Source of the DNA: Azolla caroliniana
Taxonomy: Eukaryota > Polypodiophyta
Length of the DNA: 64,000 nucleotides
Assembly: GCA_043228905.1 (NCBI GenBank)
Contig: JBHGNT010000005.1
Span: 9,734,001 to 9,798,000 of the forward strand
Reading direction: 5' to 3'
Positions within the stretch are counted from its first letter, which is position 1. Each line of letters begins with the position of its first letter. A program made the translations under genes and the position numbers. Shown piece by piece: positions 32,085 to 45,724 of this stretch. A model generated the notes under the pieces. The model did no database searches. It was not told the origin of the DNA and worked only from the letters and a program-made list of their open reading frames with translations.

Positions 32085-35000
32085 AAAGAGGTAATGACGC
32101 AGAAAATGGTAGAAGAACAAGAATGGATGGAATATGAATGTGTTATATCAATATATTATCATCATATGTTGGGTGGGAGTTGATTTAGTTACTTGTTTCT
32201 AAAAGTCATCAATTTTGAGGCTTGTACAAATGTATAGCAGCATAATGGGATACACTTTCTTAACAATCAGTCAGTTAATACCTGTGGATTCCATATTTGA
32301 TCTCTTTTTATCATTAACCTGGGTCCTAAGTGCATGCGGCCTGCCATTATTAATAAATACTATGGGCGGTGTCCTATCCATTAATGCTATGATGAGAGAA
32401 ATTTTGTTTGTTTTAAGAGGTTTTATGTGTATAAGATGGGTTCTCTCTTCGATGATCTCGTATTGCCGCATGGGACCTTTATGTGGATGATCTTATTTGC
32501 ATGACACTGCAATTTGAATTTTAGTAGCTTTGAAGTTTCTAGTCTCATCATGCTTATTTAACCTTGATTTTTGGGACTATAAAATTGTGCATGTGATACA
32601 ATAACAAAGAACCAGGGAACTTGATGTGGTATGATCTCCTTCGTCTTGGTTTTTGGTTTCTTCACATGCAAGAAGGGCCTCCCAATGCACTTATGGTGAG
32701 AAGTTTGTACCCCACAATGACTTGAGGTTTGAAAACTGCACACCTTTTGATTGTCTAGATCAACCGAGGTATTCTCTACTTGGAATTGATAAGGACTCTT
32801 AGAATCCATTTGTTTTATCATTTAGTTTGAACACGCTTATGATTGTGGAGGATTCACTTTTGCATGCTCGGTTTTAGCTAACTTGGGGAGAATTGCTTCT
32901 TGTTTTGAGTTCATAGAATTTCATAAATATCCTATAAGGAATGGATCTTGCATCATAAAATTGTGGTAAAGCCATAATTTATGAGGTTCTTGAGAGCCAA
33001 TGCCATTGCATGATTGGACTTGAGGAAGTACCTCAACATGGAGTTGAGCAATGTACCATGTGCATGTGTGCCACAATGCTATGTACTCATGGCATTGGCA
33101 TGCTACTAATTAAGTAGCTCATACATACATTTAAGAAGAATTAGGAGGGCCATGTGTATATGTCCACATACATACCATGTGTATATTATATATGTGTGTA
33201 TATGTGCCACAATGCTACGTACTCATGGCATTGGCATGCTACTAATTAAATAGCTCACATGTAGCTCATACATACATTTATGAAGAATTAGAAGGGCCAT
33301 GGTAGCATGGATTGTGATTCCACATAGAAGAGAAGCATAATGAGCTATTAATTGAATCCACCCTTCAAGAAGCATTTCACTATTTTTGAGGCTTATCAAA
33401 AAACATTGTCAATCCAAACGATATTTAGAAGACAATTCCAACATTTATAGGCTCATCAAAAGATAATGTAATTTGGACACTTGGGCACCAAAAAGAATGG
33501 AAGGGACCTTAGTAGAAGAGTATGTGTTATGAAATCATATCCAACGCGGCTCAAGTGCAAAGCCAACTTAGGATATGAATGCTTTCTTGTGGAACATCTT
33601 TTGTGATAGATCTATGTCCCATGTATGCACATTGTGGAGATATGGACACTATAGCCCCATACAATCCAAAGTCATTTGGTATGCCGACATTTGCATGCAC
33701 CGTAGTTTTGCTCATATTCATCTACAATCATTATGTGAGGAATGTTGTGTGCCATTAGTGTAAACCATATAACACATACGTATGTACACAAGCTAATGCG
33801 ACCCATGTAATCATTTTCAACCCAGGGTAGATTTGTGATTGGTCAAATGTTGATGAGATTGTTCTAGATATTACACCTACAAATAGTTTTGAAGTTTGAC
33901 GTGAATAGTGAAAGATATCTCAAAAGTGATTGTAGAATTTGTCAAATCACCATGAGAATGATGATTGACGTAGGGATGATAAGAAGGGGTATATAAATAG
34001 CTTAGCGCACATAAAGCAAGAAGAGGCTTTCATGTGGAGAGAAGAGAGAATGAAGGACCAAGCAATATGGATTTCATCATGGAATGTAGGCTCAAAACTC
34101 TTATTGGTCATTTTCCTTGCTACCTATATAATGGGTAAGGGATCCTAAGTTTATTTTAACATGGATTGAAACCTCAATTGCCTTTATGAAGGCTTCAATT
34201 GATCATAGTTTCAATATCATAGCTTGATAAATAGTGTTAACCTTGTTTATGCTTTGAATGGATATATTGTATTGGATTTCGATGCATTATCTTTTCCTAC
34301 AACTGTAAAGTTTTCACAACCTTCAACATAAAGCTTTATATTATTAATTGGGATGGGATACAATTGAGTTGCAAAAACTTTTGATACATTTTAGAGAGTT
34401 GTTGAGATGTGTCTTTAGGACGACAAGGTTCTTCATGCTTGGGGAAAAATGTCTTTACATGCTTTAAAGAGGTTTGGGATGTGTGCTCATGACTACTAAG
34501 GGTTTTAAGCTCAAACCATGAGGTGACATCATCCAAATAATAAGAGTATTTTTCGGATTAAAGAAAAGAGTTTGAGGACATTGTCATCCAAGAGTAACCT
34601 TGTGTGGGCAAGGTTTTGATTTGTATTACGATCAATATATACATATATTAAAGTTGTATACCGAGGTAAATTTCTTTCATAGTAACATTTGAGTCTAGCA
34701 CAGGAAAAGTTTGAGACGTACATTAATTGAGTACAAAACGACATTTAATTGCATAGATTTAATGGGCAATTAAGATATTAACCTCTTTGTTTAAGTATAG
34801 AACACATAAAATGGTGACACATACATCAAACCGCAGCTTCATTCAACGTGGCTTCGAGTCCTTCCAATAGGGAACGAGTTAAAGCTAACTTTGAGGCATG
34901 GAAGATGGAATTGGTTAAATTATTGTTGATATTGACTTCTCCAATTGAAGAAAAGGTACTAACTTTCAAAAAGTATTGTACCCTTTGACTAAATATGGGT

Positions 35001-38000
35001 ATTATAAATTTATACCGTGTTTCAGTTAATATACATACGACTAAAGTTGCAAGTTGTGCTTATTATTTTTCATGGACTTTTTACGGACTTACACAGTCAT
35101 ACATTTTACCTATGTGTATTACATCCACATGATAGTGTCTTTGCAAAATCAATGGCGCCAAATTATTCAATTAACAAATTGTCTAGTAAATTTACTACCA
35201 ACTTTGAGAAGCACCTCTAAAACCACAATCTTTTATATATTCCAAGTTTCTTTAGTGAATTTCATAATTCTATAACTTCCAAGGTTATGTGGGATGTTGT
35301 GTTTTACTTACCATTTTACCTCTCAGGTCTAATTTATTTCTTGTATGATCATTTACTCACATTTATTCCATGTGTTCATCAAGGTGTATATATGTTTATT
35401 CTAACCAGCAACATATATCGAAGTCTTGAAGTTAGATATCAAGGTATTATATGTCACATTTCATTAAAAACCGCTCATATGATTCGATGAATCCTATGTA
35501 AGTTTTGCCTTCCTCAATGGAATTAGGTAGTAGAATTAGTAAGACATGTCCACAAATGTTTTGATTTCTATGTGAGAGCAATAATATACTTAAGGAGAAT
35601 GTATGTGGCGGTCGAGGATGTCTCAATTTATAGGCTCACTATTGTCTTGTGTCCACGTTGAGATTCTATACTATTTTCTCGTATCCACGTCAAAAATCTA
35701 CCCTAAAAGAGAAGTGATTTATGTTGCCAAGATGATAGACACAAACTTTCCAAATGCAATAGAATACTTCATGGCTAAAGTAAAAGCAATGGACAAAAAG
35801 CTTTCGAATAAACCACTCAATCTACAATTTCATTATAAGAAGCTGGCTGAGCCATTCCCCAAGACATTCCAATACACCTAGTGTCCAATATGTTGCTATG
35901 GATAGCCAAATCCACGTCCCTATTCTTAATTCCGAAAATATTTAAAATATTGTCTTTGTAGACAATCGTCTTGGACATATCAAGTTTGTCAATAATCAAT
36001 AAAACCAATTGTGCATATATTTTGGGACAATTCACATGCATCCTACATCTTTTTCATGAGCAATGGAAGGTTATCGATCACCACATATATTGTACGAAAT
36101 GAATATATGTAGATCAAGATTACTGCTAATTTATGACTAGTGACGAGAATAAACTACAGATTCATCAAAACTTTATAACCATGATAATTTTAATAGAAAC
36201 GTGCAACTCCACGTAGATGAGAACTTATATAAACATTTATGAAATTCAAACATGAAGCAAACTATGTAAAGTCAGCTACTTTATCGTTTATGGAGCATTA
36301 TGAAGTAAAAGTAAACATCCATTTATAAAGTCACAAAACTACAACACGACAAAAAAGGAATTGTATTGCTAGGAGCTAGCTTTTAAATATTCATCAACAT
36401 TTTATACATTGCATGCATATTTTAGTGTAAGTGAATATTCTTCTTGATCCACTTCCTTACTTTTGAAGAAAATTGAACATACTAACTACATCCATAATTG
36501 TTATCTCAAATTTTCATGATATAGGGCCATGAAACCTAATAGAGACGTGGTTTTACAATAGTTCCCACTTGTTTATAATGGTTGAAAAATGGGTACATGT
36601 TCCAATGCCAAGACAACTCTCCAAATCCTAAATATAACTATACACTCAAAAGACGAGAAAATCATTAGATTTGATATATGAATGTTACAAATTGACAAGT
36701 AGCTCCTTCATGACTAATCATTTGTACAAGAACCCATGTGGAGATTTTTAGTACCTCAAACATGTTGATTTATGTAGTGTAACTATGTTTATGAGAAAAT
36801 ATGTCGAATGCACTTGTATGCATCTTTTCGTTCCTAAATTCATTCAACTAGATTCTTTCTTTATATCATAAGAAGTGACAAACAAAATGATTGGGTATAT
36901 CCAGAATGTCCTAAGATTATAAAGTTTATTTCTAATATGTTTGATCATGGTAGAACTTTCTATGTTCCTTGAACTGTGATATTTACTGAACTTGGAGTCT
37001 TGCCTGATTTTGGAGTAGGTTGGGTTAGTGAAATGAGGTTGCATGGGGGAAATGTACAACCTTCAACAAATTTTATCTTTGTCGAGAATAATGTATTGTA
37101 GTCCAACATGCCATTCATAAACACCCTTGAGTTCCAATAAGTTAACCTTGAGAATCTAAGGTCTCTTATATTACGTATAAACATAATGCTTTCAAACCTA
37201 CAAAGTTTTTTTTATTCACCATAGAATTTGATAATGAAAAAACAAGCCTCAATAGAGCCCCAGTTTCTTCGAATCCATGACTATACATACTCCAAACACA
37301 TTTCTTCATTTGTAGAGTATCCTCTATATTTCTGTAAGTAGTTATACTTCTTATAATGTAATCCACGGTCAAACAAAATAAGCACAAATTCTTGAAAATG
37401 TGTACTCCAAGTTAATTGCATGTTAGTCTATATATTTATTTCCCCATTAGGATATCGCTCTCTCTCTCTCTCTCTCTCTCTGGGCTCAATTGAATTCTAC
37501 TACACATGTTCAAAACCAATATGGGCATTTCTTAATGTAGAGTCAATACACCTTTAAACCTACCTTTTCTGAAGCTTGATTGATGTCAAATGGACTTGTG
37601 AAGTTATGCCAAACTCCTAAAGTTGATCAAAATTATTTTTAGGTGGATGAATGTGGATATGACAGATTACCTTACATTAATGTGAAATTCATGGACTCTA
37701 AATATATAAACCGACACATTTGCAAGCGTCAGATTCTATATTTTTTAAATGGGCATACTACAAATCTGGTGATATAGCATGTTATGTGTAATAGTATCCT
37801 AAAATAGACAAACCAGTGTTATAGAAGGCTTACGCACATGGAATGTAAAGGTCCTACAAGTCAGTAAATTTTAGGGTTCAACCATTGTAATGTGTAGATT
37901 TGGACAAACATTAATTGGCTTGCGCGCAATATTGTTAAAAACAACAAAGTTTGGGATAAGCAAGACAGAATGATATTATGTCGAACAAAAAATTGTAGAT

Positions 38001-39179
38001 AATATAGCGAGGATATCTTTTTACCAATATTGATTTACATGTCACTAAAACGTCACGCCTATTTTTTCGACAAAAAAATGCTTAACGTCAATGCTCATAT
38101 AATACTCAAGGAAAAAAAATGGCATCCACACACATAACAAGGAAAATGAAATGTGATGATGATGACTTTACCTTGGAACTCTTATCAAAGTCAAAGCTTT
38201 TTGTTTTCTTAGGTAGCCCAAGAAATGGACCTAAATTCCATGCAATAAGGAGTGGCTCTACAAAGTTCTCATACATTAGTACTCCGTGTTATGTGTGCCA
38301 AATGCACTTTACTCTCCATCATTCTCTAAATATTGAGTTGTCATCTTGCTCTCTCTATAGATATTGAACAAATCTAAATGTTATATTTTTTCTGCAAGGA
38401 GATGTGATGTTGGAGGAGATGATATGAAGGTGATACTCTTCTTGTGGTTCATGAAGAGAAGTTTTAAAGATTTACATAGTGCATTCCTTTTTTATTTCAT
38501 TTAAAACTTCTATAGGTTATTAGGTTATTATTCAAGAGGGAAAAAAACAAAAACTTACTATATTTTTCTCTTAAAAGACATTAATGTATCTTTCTTTCTT
38601 TCTTAATGTGTAGGATGACAAATAAAACAAGTATACAAATATGATATGGATGAAGGCTATAGGGCAATGTCCGAATATTCAAGAGGAGTTAAGATGTTGT
38701 TAAGATAAATTCATATCTCTGTCCGACTATATGGTAGCCAAGCCAGGTGGTATGATCTAATGCGACAATGCTATGTGCAATGAATGAGTGAAGATTGGGC
38801 AACCAGAAGAATGGTTTGAAATCAAGTGTAACATAATTGGTGAAACATATGGTGGAAAAGCAATACTACTACTAGCTCCCATAAGAATAGCTTAGGCTAA
38901 ATACTTAAAGGAATAGTAACCTCTACTACTACTTCTTCTATTCCCTTGGGTAATAAAAAGGTGATGACATTATAAACATTAACTAATAAATGGAAAGCTT
39001 TCTTTTCTGTCATTAATGTTCAAGCAAACAAAAAGTCTTGCACCACAATACATATATACGTGTGATATGCGTGTGCAATTTTTTAGATAAGACAAAAAAA
39101 TTTGTGTTGTGTCCATACAAGCATTCATCATTTGAGCATAAATAAAATTGTGTTGTGTCCATACAAGATATATACATAG
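32085..39179. other. Long intergenic region, no convincing gene
   Basis: AT-rich, no LTR element recognised. It holds a direct repeat (33066-33154 and 33203-33301), a possible TATA box with a short signal-like first exon (33990-34134), and a (CT)n run at 37451-37481. Open frames such as 35603-35881 (plus) and 36960-37387 (minus) have no motif I recognise. 38980-39179 is the probable NAC upstream region. Confidence 0.5.
33066..33301. repeat. Direct repeat of ~90-99 bp with 48-bp spacer
   Basis: TGTGCCACAATGCTA(T/C)GTAC... begins at 33066 and 33203. Both copies end with AGGGCCATG. The second copy has a small internal duplication of a TAGCTCA(C)AT segment. The spacer is rich in TATATG/ACATA words. 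Confidence 0.8.
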
Positions 39180-41272
39180 ATGGAGGAGAGACGATGCACC
39201 TTGCCTCCTGGGTTTAGGTTTCACCCCACTGAGGAAGAACTCATTCATTTCTATCTCAAGAGAAAAGTAAGGTGCTCCATCTCTGGCACACATGCGCATG
39301 ACTTCGATTTCGACCATATCATCCCGGAAGTGCACCTCAACCAACTTGAACCATGGGACATTCAAGGTACTAACTTCTATGCCCTTTTTACATAAGCATT
39401 GGTATCATATATGTACGCACAAATAATGGTTTCCATTATTGAATTTTGTGTGTTGTTTTTGTAAGTATGCATGTGTATTTTGTGTTTCTACATTTTTAAA
39501 GAAATACTAGAACATATAAGCAAATAACATTGTTTGCCATGTCGAACTCTTCAAATACGTTTTTTATGGGTAGGGTGGGGGGATGATGAGATCACATGCT
39601 TGGATGAATCAATTATTTGTGCACGATTAGTTCAAGCATTTCTGAGATTTGCCCTCGATATAATTAGTACAAAATATCTTGTGTCATGTGGAGAGCAAGT
39701 TATTACCATAATTTGATTGTCTTTTGATAACTTTGAAATACTCCAAGGGTTTGAACTCCTTACAAGTTGGGGTAGCATACGGTGATAACCTTGCCATACC
39801 CTCTCAAGGAATTGTGGGTTGATCAATTGTGTTTGTTAAAATCTCCATTGCAAAATAATACAAAAACATTTGTGATAATATAATATTGTTTCATGATATA
39901 AAGGTAATTCGTCTTGTTTATCACTTCATAATTCATTCTAGTAATTAATCCACACATATCCTTAACACATTTTCTAATGGTAATGTATAGAGAAATGCAA
40001 GGTGGACACAACTCATCAAACAGAATGGTACTTTTTTACTCATAAGGATAAGAAGTACACCACTGGTATGCGAACTAACAGGGCGACCAAGGAAGGATTT
40101 TGGAAAGCTACTGGAAGGGACAAACCCGTGGTTTCCTCGTGTACCACTTGGCATGACCAAGATGAACCTCGACTTCTACACATTGGTATGCGTAAGACCC
40201 TTGTTTACTACAAGGGTCGTGCTCCACATGGTATCAAGTCAAATTGGATTATGCACGAATTTCGTCTTCTTCAACTTCTAGAGAATAAAAACACGGTTAG
40301 GTCATATTCCTCTCAGGTCTTTACAATGCCTTATTCTATATTTGCTTCTAATGTCATAGGCTTTCTTAATACATAACGTTATCACATTCATCCCCGTGAG
40401 ATTTCCTCCATAAAATACCCAAGCAAACTTATATTAGTGGTACATGTACTATGTCATGTGTACAATGACATCTTTCATGTTGTACCCAATATGCATCATT
40501 ATATATTAGAGTTTCAGTAATCTTATTGATCCACTTATTTTTTAAGCAACTGTATCTTAAAATGAATGCATTTTTACGATGTTGTTGTTGAAATCTACAG
40601 GAAGATGGAGGATGGGTATTGTGTCGTGTTTTTAAGAAAAGCCATTATGATGAGAGAAGAACTTATGGTCAAGTTAATCCAACTTTCTCTGATGTAGATG
40701 AGTCAATTGATGGACCTCTTGTTAAAATGTATGGATTGGAAACATCTATGGATAATGAGAATGTGGAACCCATGATCAAGAATGTCTTTTGTAAACAAGA
40801 GTTTGTAGATGAACTCCCTCAATTGGAAAGTCCCAAGATAAATCCTAATATTTCCAACATTAATCTTTATGATAATGGCATTGGTTTACATTCAAACATA
40901 ACACTTAATGATTTCATAAGAGCAAACCTTGCTGAGACCAGTGGTCCTCTCCAAAGAAAAGCATACCAAGTACCTTTGTATCCTCATCACCTCTCAATAC
41001 AAGAATACCTTCTAAATCAAAGTAGAAATTTCAACATGGTGGAGGAAGACATGTCCCAATGTATTGAGAACACCAATACACAAGTGTTCATCGATGGTGC
41101 ATATTCTTCTAGTTATGACAACTTCATTAAAAGCCATGGTCTAGAAGGCCTTAATCCAGTTCCAAATGATCCATTCTTCCTCCATTCAACTACACACATA
41201 AGTCGGATGCATCCATCACTAGATACTTGCTCCTCTAACAATGAGATAGAGCTATGGAACTTCTCACGATAA
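39180..41272 (+). CDS. NAC-domain transcription factor, three exons
   Basis: Exons 39180-39366, 39991-40316 and 40601-41272 join in frame to 394 residues. Introns (39367-39990, 40317-40600) have GT...AG ends at the places usual for NAC genes. The DNA-binding NAC domain (residues 8-184) shows its five blocks: [14 protein letters not shown] (8-21), EPWD (57-60), [12 protein letters not shown] (74-85), [17 protein letters not shown] (91-107), [16 protein letters not shown] (128-143) with NWIMHEFRL (147-155), and [12 protein letters not shown] (173-184). The C-terminal 210 residues are the presumed activation region, ending in an acidic/aromatic ELWNFSR. The block sequences resemble the VND/NST/SMB branch, which controls secondary wall and root cap differentiation, but that subgroup call is tentative. 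An unusual His/Asp-rich insertion (residues 36-46) lies between blocks A and B. Confidence 0.9.
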
Positions 41273-43447
41273 TTACAAGTATTATTGAAGTCAAAGTCTC
41301 CATTGTAACTAACACATGTCTAATAAGGTTTTGTTCATTTGTAGGTTTGTTAGCATTGCCTAAAGAAGGGTCGAGTGCTATTATTTTCCACCTTATTAAT
41401 GTGCAAAAGGGAATTTAGAAATCCATACTGTAAGAAAAAACAATCAAGATGCATGTTCTTGGATACTGGTCTATACAACTATGAATAAATCATGCAAGCA
41501 TGTGAAGTATTTCCTTATATGTAATGAGCCTATCATGTTTGAATCCATTACATGAAGGGTATTACCATGTGATTTCCAGCTTTTGCATCTCTTCAACGAC
41601 TATGATTTACTTATTAGTAAAAGATGCAATTTGTGGTTTGATGTAGACGGATGTGATGAGTTGCTAAACTTGGGCCCCTTTGCTTACCTTGCTCTCTTGG
41701 ATGATAAATCAATGTTAAGTGTGATCTCCACTAATATAATATAATATAATGGATTTTTTATCATCCATGAAGGGGCCAAATTTGACCTATGGAACTAAAT
41801 AAACATATCATCTTATATGTGACTTCTTCCTATACTATAAACTCTTTACGTGAACATAATGCACATATGTGCTCACCCTTCTTGTCGAAGATTTGAGTAT
41901 GAAACTTAATTAGGACTTATATCTCGTATGTGACAAATAAGTGATATTCATCCTCCACTAGGTTTTCATTGCATACCTTGCATATCTTCATAATTAGGTG
42001 ATGATGTCATGATGCTACCTCACACTTAATTTGTGTGAGCAAGTTCGAAGATGGGCTCTCCAAGAGCCAAGTCTTGTGGGGGTAGTAAGATGCGGTTGGA
42101 TGTATTTTGACATTTTTACCTTGTATTACAAGCAACGTTGATGGTTAACATTTGCAATGTAGTATTCCTATTTTCATGATGTCAAGCACCTATTGTGATG
42201 AGATCCTACGTTCCAAGCATGTATTGAGAATAAACAATGCATGATGAACACTCGATTCAGTTTGATATGTCAAATAGATATGAGATTAAGAACACATTAA
42301 CAATCACTACACCAATATGGCTCCAATAATCAATCCCTCTTACAAGACTGGGAGTTAGCACACTAGTTTTACTACAAATGAGGAGACATTAAGATAGTTA
42401 CAATAATTAATCTTGCTTAAATAAGTCGTTCTCTCATTAGTCTCTTTTCAAAAGGTTTTATACAAAACAATGGAGTGCTTGTTATTGGGAGAGGTGTGCA
42501 TTGCATTTCAATTCATTGAGGTCACATGTGACATTCTAGTACCTTCTTTTTCTACCCATATATGAGTTATCTTCAAAAGTACTCATTTATCTGACTTTGC
42601 TACTTAGCTATTGTGCTAAAGGACCAGTTAGAGGAATCCCATAATATTCAGATTCCTCCAACTATAGTATTTGCCTTACCTTACACCTTTATACGATAGA
42701 TTATAGGCATATAACAAGTACACATTGTCAGGATGCCTATATAGGTACATGTATTTTTATATGTACATATGTATGCATTTGTGCATGTGTGTATTTATCT
42801 TGGATGTATCTTGTAGTTCAATGTGCAAACTTTAAGTAAAATGTTTGCACATCTTTCTTTTGCATGTGATCACTGATGAGTGTATGTCCCATAACACCCT
42901 CATAATATATGGATGTTTTGTTTTTATTTAAAAGTGTAATATGCCTATGTATTGTATGAATGTCTCATAGCGCCATAGCTAGCGGATTTGATGATACTAA
43001 AAATGATTTATGAGATAACTATTCATTTTGTTGTGTGTGGTTCCATCTCCATGCGTTGTAACATATATTGCTAATGAAATATGCATACTTTCTTGTATGC
43101 ATTCTAAATGATGGCTATAGGGTTGTCAATAAGGATAGTCTCTTCTACTATGTATGTAAAGAAGAAGCAAACTCCACAAGAATTCAGTAGATGTCACAAT
43201 CATGCAAAATCTCTATAAAAGTTGACACTTTGAGTGGATGGTTGAAAGCTAACACCAAGTGATGAATTTTTAACATTATTACCATTGCCTTTTAAAAGGC
43301 AATATACCTTGGATTTTGGATGATGGATTTATAAAGCCATTCCTTATGAGCAAATTGTTTGTGTTCATTAAATTGAAGCATAATAATGTGGATTTTCTAT
43401 GATGAATATAAAAATAGACCCATTACTCGAGAATTGGATCAATAACC
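41273..43447. other. Intergenic, no gene seen
   Basis: NAC 3' flank followed by AT-rich DNA. An (ATAAT)n run lies at about 41734-41752 and a region of TATGTACATATGTATG-type words at 42740-42790. No supported frame. Confidence 0.5.
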
Positions 43448-43838
43448 TGTAAAGAATCGGTTATGATTCTTGTGAAGCGGAAGAGATGTGAGTTATGTGT
43501 GTGTATGAGAGAGAGAGTGAGTGAGAGAGAGACAAGGAATAATACACAGAGAATACGCAAGGTAAAAGTATCTTAACAAAGGAGAAAGACTCAACACTAT
43601 ACAAGGTGGGAGGAGGGTGCTTTATATAGTCACCCTCTCTTTTCATTAACTACAAGACTCATGGAGCATGGGGAATGTGAAAGCTCATAAGTTATGTGTC
43701 ATAGAATATGATTCTATGACTCATACTAAATGCTAGAATACAAGGAGGTGATATAATGGTGACTCTTGACCGTTGGAGTGTCTATTCACTCTCAAGGTGA
43801 GTTCACACACTAGACCAACTTGAGCTTGATTCTCAACA
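43448..43838 (-). repeat. Copia-3 family LTR A (complete, left outer copy)
   Basis: 391 bp from TGTAAAGAATCGG to ATTCTCAACA, nearly identical to 56450-56840. It is followed by 62 bp that also follow the right-hand LTR. No matching 5-bp target duplication is seen around it (left TAACC, right ACTAT). Confidence 0.92.
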
Positions 43839-43900
43839 ACTATAAATCATGAAAATTTATGCATTTGAATTTAAGAATGAATCCAAAAGTAATCACATGT
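43839..43900. repeat. Duplicated flanking DNA of Copia-3
   Basis: ACTATAAATCATGAAAATTT... to CACATGT is the same as the host DNA that follows the right LTR at 56841-56902. Its presence between two LTR copies on the left indicates an unequal exchange. Confidence 0.9.
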
Positions 43901-44216
43901 GAGAGAGAGACAAGGAATAATACACAGAGAATACGCAATGTAAAAGTATCTTAAAAAAGTAGAAAGACTCAACACTATACAAGGTGGGAGGAGGGTGCTT
44001 TATATAGTCACCCTCTCTCTTCATTAACTACAAAACTCATGGAGCATGGGGAATGTGAAAGCTCATAAGTTATGTGTCATAGAATATGATTCTATGACTC
44101 ATACTAAATGCTAGAATACAAGGAGGTGATATAATGGTGACTCTTGACCGTTGGAGTGTCTATTCACTCTCAAGGTGAGTTCACACACTAGACCAACTTG
44201 AGCTTGATTCTCAACA
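43901..44216 (-). repeat. Copia-3 3' LTR (LTR B), truncated
   Basis: 316 bp of the same LTR, lacking the first ~75 bp (plus coordinates) and starting inside the GA-rich tract. It ends ATTCTCAACA, followed by CGCCCCCTCAAGC, the complement of the polypurine tract of the minus-strand element. Confidence 0.9.
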
Positions 44217-44519
44217 CGCCCCCTCAAGCTCAAGTTGGGTCGGTTTCAGACGGTATCCGAAATCCGCTTGGACTCGTGTTCCGGAGTCCGCGTTGACTCA
44301 CATTTATGCGGAGTTGCGGAATCCGTGCTCCAGCTTGCGTTGTGCATAGTTGCGAAGTCTGTGCTTCGGCTTGCGTCTTCCTTCGCGGCTTTGCGTGGTA
44401 GATCGGCTCTTCGCGGCTTCGTTGCGTGGTTGCATAATCCATGCGTTCTTGTGTAGTGTGCGTGGCTTGCGGAATCCACGTGTTATTGCGTAATGTGTGC
44501 GGTTTGCGGAATCCACGCA

Positions 44520-45129
44520 TTATTGTGTAATGTCTTTAGTACTCCCCCTCAACCTTGGCAGGTCAGGGATTGTCAATCCGAGATCGGTCATGAATTGCCA
44601 CAGCTTGTCGGCTCCTAAGGCTTTAGTGAAGATGTCGGCCATTTGAAGATTAGTGCTAATGTGTTGTAGGTCGACATCGCCGGCTAGAACGTGCTCTCGG
44701 ATGAAGTGAAAGTGCACTTCGATGTGCTTTATTTGTGCGTGGAACACCGGGTTCCAAGCCAGATAGATACTGCTCATGTTGTCGTAGTAAAGGGAAGTCG
44801 GATCCTTGATGGGTATGCCCAGATCCTTGAGTATCCTTTTGAGCCATACGGCTTCACATGTGGCCACTGCCATGCCCCTGTATTCCGCCTCTGTGCTCGA
44901 AAGAGCAACGGTAGGCTGCTTCTTGCTACTCCAGGATATTGCTCCGTTGTAGAGGGAGAAAACAAATCCAGAGGTTGATCTTCTATCGGCTTTGTAAGCC
45001 GGCCCAATCGGCATCTGTGTACCCCTCAAGTCGTATTGGCATTGCGGTCTTGTAGAGGATGCCGAAATCCATTGTGCCACTCACGTATCGTAGAACTCGC
45101 TTAACGCATTCCAAGTGAGTATCACGCGG
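44520..45129 (-). pseudogene. Copia-3 RNase H segment
   Basis: Minus-strand frame with [64 protein letters not shown] and [10 protein letters not shown], the full copia RNase H end. It stops at 44520. The upstream edge at 45129 is the Gypsy-3 insertion point, within code for a QFMQTPRDTH-type segment that resumes at 52018. Confidence 0.88.
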
Positions 45130-45708
45130 TGTCGTGAAGAAAACCGTCCACAAGCGGAATCGGTGCGCCGGAGCGTAGGAACCAGCTCTTCATGCACGTG
45201 CGCCTTATGTTGTACATAGGAGATCCTAGGCAGGCAGATTCGGTAGGTAGGAAGTAAAGGGGAAACGGCTCCTTCCTTGCCTATAAAGGGAGGGAGGACG
45301 AAGTGCTGTCGGGCTGTCGGTCGAAGGCTTCTCTCTACTCTCCGTAGCTTCTTTTTGTGCAGGTTTCGGGAGGCTCGCGCTGCTCTGAGGAATGCCCGAG
45401 CGCTTCCGGCAACACCTCCAACCTACTCCTTTCCTTCTGAGTTTTTGCGAACAGGCATCGACATCTGTTCGCCGGCCTGTTCGGTTGTAACGGACCTCGT
45501 GCTTCTTGTTGTTTGTCTTGTTTATATATATTTTACATACATTCGTGTCTCACTGTGTCGCTGTCGCACTCGCGTCTTTGTGTCGAAGGGCCGTGTCGAA
45601 GCTCGCACCTAGTGGGTCTCTTCCCTTCTCCTTTTTCTCTCTTGCTCTTCGGTACAAGACCCCCGAGGTCCCGCCTCGTTCCACGCATCCGCGAGGAATA
45701 CCTCGATA
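45130..45708 (+). repeat. Gypsy-3 5' LTR
   Basis: 579 bp starting TGTCGTGAAG and ending ACCTCGATA. TATA box CTATAAAGG at 45281-45289. Termini are not the usual CA at the 3' end, so the exact boundary is uncertain by a base or two. Confidence 0.9.
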
Positions 45709-45724
45709 TCTTGGTGAACCCGAC

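Noticed and set aside
36844-37387. Minus-strand gene with joined open frames
   Set aside because: The frames overlap without matching splice sites and the translation has no motif I can name.
45506-45724. N-terminal extension of Gypsy-3 gag
   Set aside because: This part lies inside the 5' LTR and primer binding site; the first ATG after the primer binding site is at 45725.
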